From positions 46,060,458 to 46,124,457 of the forward strand of contig CM040126.1 of NCBI GenBank assembly GCA_022559845.1: DNA of 64,000 nucleotides. Reading direction: 5' to 3'. Below are positions 56,319-64,000 of the stretch, in pieces. Both the position numbers and the translations under genes were made by a program. Source of the DNA: Amorphophallus konjac. Its lineage: Eukaryota; Streptophyta; Magnoliopsida; Alismatales; Araceae. Under the pieces are notes generated by a model, which saw nothing but the letters and a program-made list of their open reading frames with translations, was not told the origin of the DNA and ran no database searches. Each line of letters starts with the position of its first letter. The first letter of the stretch is position 1.

Positions 56319-57679
56319 ATGTCCACCCGTAGTGGAGTCATATACCGACCCGATCCATCATCTTCGGTTCCCCCCATGGATCCCAATCCCCAACTCAATC
56401 AAGATGCCCCTAGGGAGGAACCCCAAGGTCAAATGGACCGGGTGGATGCTACCCTTGCAAATATCATTGCCCAACTAGAGTCCCTTTCCACCCGACTTGC
56501 TCGGCTAGAAGAGCATGAGTTCCACCCAAGGAACAATGGACCAAGAGCCCACCCTCAAGGAACAATGGACCAAGAGCCCGACCTCCACATGCTGAAATTG
56601 ATAGGGAGGATTTGAATGTTGACCCCTACTATGACCATGATAGGCCCCGCCACCACCACTATAATGAAAGGCGTCCACGGGACGACTCGGATGACCCTCT
56701 CTTAAGAATGATCAAGGTAGAAGCCCCAAACTTTGACGGTTCCCATGAACCAAGTCTCTACATAGAATGGGAGACCGCCATGGATCAATATTTTGAATGG
56801 TACCCTATGTCTGACCCTAGCTTAGTGAGGTTAGCCAAGATGCACCTCACCAAATTAGCCAAGACTTATTGGCTAAACCAAGAGGGGTTAAGAAGGGTTA
56901 GGCGGGAAGAGCCTATTGACACTTGGGAGGATATGAAGACCCAACTTAGAAACAAGTACCTTCCCCTATCCTACCACCAAATGCTCTTGGATGAGTGGCA
57001 AAGCCTCACCCAAGAAGGGAAGACCGTGGTCGAATACATTGAGAAATTTGACTCCTATCTTTTGAAGTGTGGAGTTCATGAGGACCTGGAAGTCACCTTG
57101 TCCCGATTTAGGAATGGGCTCCAAAACCACATCAAGAGGGAGCTTTTCATGAGAGATGTCGACAACCTTGAACAAGCCTATCAAGTAGCTCGGGATGTTG
57201 AACGATTTTCAAGGATTCCTAGGTTTGCTTCCCCACGGCCGACCGATCCCAAAAGCATGGGACCTCGACCCACCCCGGCCACTCCCATGAAGGCCCCTAG
57301 CCCGAGTGGGAGTGCTCCATTGAGGCCTTACAACCCACCTCCCATCACCACTCCAACCAAGGCCGCCCCTATCCTTCCCCCTCCACGGAGGGAAGAGGCT
57401 TCCAAAGGCCCAAATGTAGGAGGGACCATCCCGGGTAGTGGGCGCCAACAATGCTATAGATGTCAAGGGTATGGGCACTTCGCGGGGCAATGCCCCTCAA
57501 AAGGGTTGTCTAGTTTGTTAGTGGGGGAAGAAGCTCCCCCACCCCAAGGGGAGCTTGGGAGCACGATTGAGGAACATGAAGCCTCACTAGATTGGGAGGA
57601 AGAGTACGAGGCCCAATACCATGAGACGGGTCTAAGATCACACCATGACATCCACCGACCCCCATCTAGGAGTGATTAG
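56319..57679 (+). pseudogene. Element E gag
   Basis: ATG at 56319 is followed by a Pro-rich N-terminus and a predicted short coiled coil (ANIIAQLESLSTRLARLEE). The frame breaks near 56560 and continues in another frame to 57679. The gag core (about 56720-57220: PNFDGSHEPSLYIEWE, MDQYFEWYPM, TYWLNQEG, TWEDMKTQLRNKYLP) is followed by a Pro-rich linker and one zinc knuckle (CYRCQGYGHFAGQC, about 57450-57490). A 29-bp tandem duplication at 56528-56585 accounts for the frameshift. Confidence 0.88.
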
Positions 57680-60600
57680 ATGCACCCTCAATAAATCCCA
57701 AGAGGAGGACTGGCGTCGAACCTCAATCTTCCACACCTTTGTCAAGATAGGGGGTCATGTGAGAAAAGTGATCTTAGATAGTGGGAGTTGTGTCAATGCC
57801 GTATCCCCCGACACCGTCAAGCTCCTTGGGCTTACTATCACTCCCCACCCAAGTCCATATCGGGTTTCATGGATCAATAACAACTCAATCCCGGTCAACA
57901 CCCGCTGCCTTGTGTCTCTCACCTTCTCCTCCTTCCATGGTCAAATATGGTGTGATGTCATCCCCATGGAAGTAGGTAGTATCCTACTAGGGAGACCTTG
58001 GCTTTATGACGTAGATGCCACCATCTTGGGTAGGACCAACACATGCACTTTTGAGCATGAGGGAAAGACTACCCGTCTTAACCCCTCCCCACCACGTCCC
58101 ATGCCTAAGAGGGACACTCTCCCTCAAGGACATCACCCCACCACACCACAAGTCTCGGGGAACTCCACCCCTCCAACTCAATTCCTTACCCAAAATCCCA
58201 AACAAGGTGTGACCTCGGGGTTGACCAAGGGTCTTCACCTCATCCTCAAGAAAGAGCTTGAGGAGGAAATAGCTCAAGGGGCGCCTTTATGTGCGGTGGT
58301 CATTTGTCTAGGGGAACCCACTCCCTCCAACCCCCATCCCATAGAAATCCGGCATCTCCTAGAAGAATTCCATGATGTGTTCCCGGAAGAACTCCCGGAC
58401 CAACTCCCTCCCATGCGTGATGTGCAACACGCAATTGATTTAGTTCCGGGAGCCACCCTTCCCAACCTTCCTCATTACCGCCTCAACCCCACGGAACATG
58501 CCGAACTTCGGAGGCAAATAGAGGAACTCATTAGGAAGGGCTTCATCCGCATTAGCAAAAGCCCATGTGCCGTACCGGCCCTTCTCACTCCCAAGAAGGA
58601 TGGATCATGGCGAATGTGTGTGGATAGTCGAGCCATTAATAAGATCACCGTCAAGTATAGGTTCCCCATCCCTAGGCTTGATGACATGCTTGACATGCTA
58701 GCGGGAGCCACTATCTTCTCCAAGATTGATTTTAAGAGTGGCTACCACCAAGTTAGAATTAGGCCCGGAGATGAGTGGAAAACGGCCTTCAAGACCAAGG
58801 ATGGCTTGTATGAATGGTTAGTCATGCCTTTTGGGCTCTCAAATGCCCCAAGTACTTTCATGCGTCTCATGACGGAGGTCCTTAGGCCTTTCATTGGGGT
58901 CTTCCTAGTGGTCTACTTTGATGACATCCTCATATATAGTCAATCCCAAGAGGCCCACCTTGATCACCTTAGGCAAGTTTGCACCGTCCTACGACATGAG
59001 AGCCTATTTGCCAACCGAGGCAAGTGTCACTTCTTGACCACATCCATCACTTTCCTAGGATTGGTGGTATCCACCAAAGGTGTCTCCATGGACCCCGAGA
59101 AGGTCCAAGCTATTCTAGATTGGCCGGAACCCCACACCCTTCATGAGGTCCGAAGTTTCCATGGGTTGGCCACATTCTATAGGAGGTTTATTCGGGGATT
59201 TAGCACCATCACCGCCCCTATCACCGATTGCCTCAAAAAGGGGACTTTTGTATGGACCAAACCAGCCTCCAAAGCCTTCCAAGAACTAAAGGAGAAGATG
59301 ACCCAAGCCCCAGTCCTATGCCTATCCGATTTCTCTAAAGTCTTTGAAGTCACATGTGATGCATCCGGGATAGGAATAGGAGGGATCCTTAGCCAAGAGG
59401 GTCACCCAGTGGCCTTCTTCAGTGAGAAGCTATGTGATGTTAGAACACGGTACTCTACCTATGACAAAGAGTTCTATGTCGTGGTTTAGTCCCTCCGACA
59501 TTAGAGACACTATTTGTTGCCCAAAGAATTTGTCATCTTTTCTGACCATGAAGCCCTCAAATACCTCAACTCCCAACAAAAGTTGAATGCTCGACATGCC
59601 CGCTGGGTTGAGTACATCCAATCCTACACTTTTGTCATCAAACACAAGGCGTGAAGTGAGAATCGAGCGGTGGATGCCCTTAGTAGGAGGGTCTCTTTGT
59701 TATCCACTATCCAAGTGGAAGTGATCGGATTTGAGAGGCTCAAGGATGAGTACCCTGGCTGCCCCAGCTTTGGGCACATCTATACCACCTTGACCACCCA
59801 TTCTAGCAGGGAACATGATGGTTTCATCTTGGAAGATGGGTTCCTCTTCAAGGGGCCAAGGCTTTGCATATCACGGACCTCACTCCGTGACTTCTTGGTT
59901 TGGGAGTTACATGCCGGGGGACTAGCTGGCCATTTTGGGGTTCGTAAGACCATTGCTCTAATTGAGGGTCAATTCTTTTGGCCAAGTCTCAAGAGAGACG
60001 TGGCCAAGATTGTGGACCAATGCCGCACATGTGCTTCGGCCAAACAGGTGAAGTAAAACATTGGCCTTTATACCCCTCTCCCCATCCCCGACCGTCCATG
60101 GCAAGACTTAAGCATGGACTTTGTTTTAGGCCTACCCAAAACTCAAAGGAAACATGATTCGGTCTTTGTGGTAGTTGACCGATTCTCTAAGATGGCTCAC
60201 TTTATCCCATACTTCAAAACCTCTGATACCTCCCATGTGGCCCGATTGTTCTTTGATGAGGTTGTTCGCCTCCATGGGTTACCCAAGACCATAGTCTCCG
60301 ATAGGGATGTCAAGTTCACCAGCTACTTTTGGAAGACTCTTTGGCACTTGATGGGTGCCCTCCTCAAATTCTCCACAGCCTACCACCCTCAAACTGATGG
60401 CCAAACCGAAGTTGTCAATCGGAGTCTAGGGAACCTCCTTAGGTGTCTTATTGAGGATCGTCCAGGGAATTGGGATCTCATTCTACCACAGGCTGAATTT
60501 GCATACAACAACTCTGTCAATAAGTCTATAGGGATGAGTCCATTCGAGGTTGTGCATGGGTATAAGCCAAGGAAACCTTCTGATCTCATTCCCCTCCCCC

Positions 60601-61307
60601 AGCATGCTAGAGTGTCTGTTTTAGCCGAGTCATTTGCCCAGCACATTAGAGAATTGCATGAGGAAATTCGTAAGCACATCAGCAAGAAGAATGAGGCTTA
60701 TAAAAGGCAGGCTGACTCTCATCGGCGTCACCAAGAATTCCATGTGGGTGACTTTGTGATGGTGAGGACGGAGAGGCTCTCCCCAGGAGCCAACTCCAAA
60801 TTGAGTCCCCGTGGGGTTAGTCCCTTTCAGGTTTTGAGGCGCGTTGGCTCTAATGCCTATGAGATAGCTCTTCCCGAGGAGTACGGAGTGACCCCCACAT
60901 TCAACGTGGCCGACCTAGTTCCATATAGGGGTCCCACGGTGGTACCTAGTGAGGATATTGAGCTCACTCCCCCCATTGAGAGAGTCCCCACCCGTGAGAA
61001 GAGTCCACTAGCTAAGAGAGCCCAGCGTGAGCGAATTGAACGAATATTGGATGAACAGGTCACAGCCACCAGGAGCAAGGTGTACGAGCGCTATCTCGTC
61101 AGGTGGAAGGATCGGCCTCCTTCGGAGGATTCATGGGTGAGTCGGGAAGATCTTCAGCGGCTGGATCCCGACCTTCTTGAGCAGTACCACAGTAGGATGG
61201 ACCCCTACTCGACGGAGTCGAGCTCTTCGCAGCCCAGGGGATTTGATGGAGGCATCACCCACGACTCCCTCTGGCTTGGGTCGTCCACACACTCCGGAGT
61301 CGTTTGA
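57645..61307 (+). pseudogene. Element E pol: protease, RT, RNase H, integrase, chromodomain
   Basis: The pol frame overlaps the gag end by 35 bases, shifted by +1. It holds protease ([12 protein letters not shown], 57768), RT (about 58480-59030; [41 protein letters not shown]), RNase H ([14 protein letters not shown], 59350), integrase zinc finger (about 59910-60040) and core ([36 protein letters not shown]), then a chromodomain near 61080-61165 (YERYLVRWKDRPPSEDSWV). In-frame stops lie at 59487 (TAG), 59502 (TAG), 59652 (TGA) and 60054 (TAA). The terminal TGA (61305-61307) lies inside the 3' LTR. The chromodomain places it in the chromoviruses. The clade is unresolved. Confidence 0.9.
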
Positions 61308-61702
61308 GCTCGGGCTTCACTCTATGTGGGCCCGATTATCCTTTTTGAGCTTTCTATTTGAGTCATTTGATATATTTTCTCTTTTATTGGAGTCATGTAC
61401 CTAGGTCTTTGATTTATTTTCCTAAGTTTGAGAGTCATTAGGTTGATTAGATTAGCTGTTGGGCCCAATTCGTTGGGTCAGGCCCAGGGGCGCCCCCTAC
61501 CCCCTTGGTTATTTGTCTTTGTGTCAAGAGTCGGAGACTTTTTGTAAAATGTGGGTTGCCTATATATAGGACCTCATTCCCCCCATTTGAAGTTAATAAA
61601 AATTGCCATTTTAAGAGTTCAAAATTCAAATCTTAGTGGAGAGATTCCATGTGAGAAGGTGTGAAACCTAGGGTGAGAAACCCACTTCAATTCCCCCTCT
61701 TC

Positions 61703-61738
<36 letters not shown>

Positions 61739-63625
61739 GAGGTTCGCCCCCTTCTCTCTCCCCTCACCTTTCCAACTACTTTCTCTCTCCTTCCCCCTTA
61801 TTAAGTCACTCCAACTCCCCACACCCTCCTCTTTACTCCACTCCACCCCCAAGAGAGACTCCACCTATTCCCACTCCAACCACCAACCACCCCTACCACT
61901 TCCCAACACATTCTCTTCTCTTCCCCACACAATCTTCCAGCCCCCAAGGTGAGTTTGAATCTTCCCTCCATCCCTCCTCAAGCCCTAGGTCGCCCCAAAC
62001 CCCCCCTTAGATCTGGTCGCCCCCCCCCCCACTCCACCCTCCACCCTTAGCACCCCTTCCTCTACCACTCCTTCTCCACACCTTGGCAGAACCAACCCCT
62101 TGTCCCCTGCGCCCCTTCCCTCTTCCTCCTCCTCCAACACAGCTCTAGCCGTCTCCTTAACTTTTCCACATCCTCTGCTACCCTTCCATCAACCCCTCCA
62201 CCCATTGACACCTTCTTCACCTCGGTCTTGTAGCAGCTCCCAACTAACCAGTTCGTAGCTCAAGATCTGCAGAAGACCAGCAGCTTGCAGAGGCGACCCC
62301 GACTTCATCATGGCGTCCCTGGAGGCCCAAGAGGTACCGTTGGAAGCGTCTCTCTGTCCTCTTCGCAACGGCGGTGGTCCCATCCCATTCTGAGCTCGTG
62401 GTCGTCCGGGGGAGCCGTTCTTCTCCGACTGCGCAAGACAGATTCGATCAGCAACCTGAGGCTACTTCCAGAAGTTCCCACGGCCACATCCCTCTGCTTC
62501 TTGAGGCGCCCCTTGGCCGAGAGCTTCTACAACGAGTAGCCTTCCATCGCCAAGAAGCGGCACCTCGATCGACCTCCGGAGCGGCCTTTTCTCAATTTTC
62601 TCCCTCAGGTGTGCTGTTCTGTCCACTCCTGGACTGAACAGACACCTGATCACTGTTTGGGCTGCTCAGGTCTACTCCGACATCTTCTGGCGTTCCCGCG
62701 GGTCACGTTTCGAAGAAGACTCGACAACGGTTCCAACGACTCCAGCCACGCTCGATTCATAGTTCAGGAGTGCTCGTGGCGGCCTCTTCTTCCTGCTGCT
62801 GAGGTACTTTTGCTGCCAGAGTCAGAACTTAGGGGCCCTGTTCGCAGTCTGGCCCCGACCAGCACCGGCGATCAGAGAAATCAACAAAATTCAGGCGTCA
62901 TCTTGATCCAGCTACGACGAATTCCCAACTGGTCTCATCATCGGCAAAATTCGAGAGTGGCCGCAGCGGCGACAACTCCGGCTGTTAGTCCCTTGTTCCA
63001 GAGAGCGGGCAGAATCGATGTCGTCCACCCGTTCGATCTCATTTAGGCTTTCCCCTTCCCTGACTGGCCGGCTTACTGCCCCTCCCTGTGGGAGGTAGTG
63101 TTTGATTGTAATCTTGGTTTCTCTACCCCAAGCTCAACCCCCTTGCATGGGGCGTAGTGATGTAACACTTTGAGCAGGTCGAAGTTACACCGGCGCGGCG
63201 TGTGGGGAACCCACTCTTCCCCGCTCGCCCTCGTCTTCGAACGGGACCGGTTTCCTCAAGCCGGTCGAGTAAGTTCTCTACCCTTGCTCTCTTTGTTGGC
63301 TTGCTCATTCAATATTAGTTCATAAACTCCGCTGGTCCGTGAGAGTGAGCGCCCGGCCCTCAAGCCCCATTGCTTTGAGTGACCGCCGTGGGAGAGTGAG
63401 TGACCCGAGCCCGGCCCCTTTGAATTGGGCCTCCAACCCTTGGGAAGTTCCTTAGCTCTGCTGGCCCTCTACCAGCAAGGGTTCAGCCCCACACAACCTC
63501 GACTCGGCATCACCGAGTTACCCCCGGGTTTGGGTGAGTGCCGGGTGAGTAGACCGCCGCCGATATCGGCCCATTCGACTTGCGAATTGTGCTTGCTTGT
63601 TTAGGTACAAGGGCGTGTCACATCA
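61244..63625 (+). repeat. Element E 3' LTR
   Basis: Pairs with 53828-56219 end to end. It has a longer CT run (about 61707-61736) and a few small deletions near 63410. The preceding purine tract is weak (AGGGGATT). Confidence 0.93.
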
Positions 63626-63630
63626 GGAAG

Positions 63631-64000
63631 GGCATAAATAGTGCCCACTCAATTTAAAAAGAATGCCCAGGCCTTCTGACAAACCCCAACTTGCACCATG
63701 GGCCCCACCATCGAAAGTCAAAAAGTCAGTTCTCTAGCATCTGTGCCTTGTGGTGAACTCAGAATCGGAGCACGAGTCCATTGGATCCGCAAAGTTGACA
63801 GTCAAACTAAACAGATGAGTCCCATCAAATCACGACTGAAGAAAGTCAACCTCAAGATTCACCAGGCCAGAAGCCGTTGATCTGCAAGACAAAAGTCAAT
63901 GTCGATGGTCAACAAGTCAACTCCACCCGTCATAAATGCTGAAAAGTCAACCCTGACAGTTAATGCAGCTCCACCGAACATCAAATGCTATGAGCCAACA
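63631..64000. other. Flanking DNA rich in GTCAA words
   Basis: No gene recognised. About nine GTCAA/TTGAC words lie between 63715 and 63955. Confidence 0.5.

Larger units (their letters stand above)
53828..63625 (+). mobile_element. Element E: complete chromovirus-type Ty3/gypsy element
   Basis: LTRs at 53828-56219 and 61244-63625 both run TGATGGAGGCATCACCC...GGGCGTGTCACATCA. The element is flanked by GGAAG (53823-53827 and 63626-63630). A Met-type primer site follows the first LTR. gag and pol are in different frames and pol ends in a chromodomain. Several stops and one frameshift inactivate it. The LTRs are very similar, with sparse substitutions and small indels, so the insertion is fairly young. 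Confidence 0.93.

Overview
This is a repeat-dominated stretch of a plant nuclear genome, most likely an angiosperm with a large, transposon-rich genome. The evidence is plant Ty3/gypsy lineages (Tat-type and chromovirus), initiator-Met-type primer binding sites, plant LINEs, plant-specific mobile-domain-like genes and one spliced host gene. No bacterial, organellar or viral genes were seen. Most reading frames are retrotransposon coding regions carrying a few stop codons.

Bases 1-39265 are a nest of LTR retrotransposons read from 5-bp target-site duplications (TSDs) and coding breaks. The outermost, here called D (+ strand, 31338-39265, its 3' part only), ends in an LTR at 37523. It carries genes on the opposite strand: a seven-exon plant-mobile-domain-like gene (33301-36280) and a second, related fragment (31338-32362). 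Element A (- strand, 1-31337, Tat-type, running off the left edge) sits in that second gene. A has its 5' LTR at 28768-31337, gag and pol split by two insertions, a long repeat-filled 3' region (1250-5528) and an antisense ORF remnant at the left edge. Inside A lie B, a complete Tekay/Del-like chromovirus (13942-25903, TSD GTTAC, LTRs of about 3.6 kb), and C, a solo LTR (7961-9891, TSD CAGAG). The implied order of insertion is D, then A, then B and C.

Bases 39266-43788 hold the end of another LTR-type element (F), a probable hAT-like MITE and AT-rich intergenic DNA. The first three exons of a conserved plant gene for a secreted or membrane protein start at 43789. Its next exon was not found, so either the third intron exceeds 19 kb or the gene is truncated. 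That space holds an L1-type LINE fragment (46650-47330), an RTE-type LINE (47559-50448), a Tourist-like TIR element carrying a rearranged MCTP gene fragment (51805-52857), and a complete second chromovirus, E (53828-63625, TSD GGAAG). The last 370 bases are unassigned and dense in GTCAA words.

The two most interesting items are the nearly intact, spliced antisense gene inside D and the MCTP fragment captured by a small DNA transposon. Boundaries come from matching sequence by eye. Family names rest on recognised protein motifs and no database search was run.
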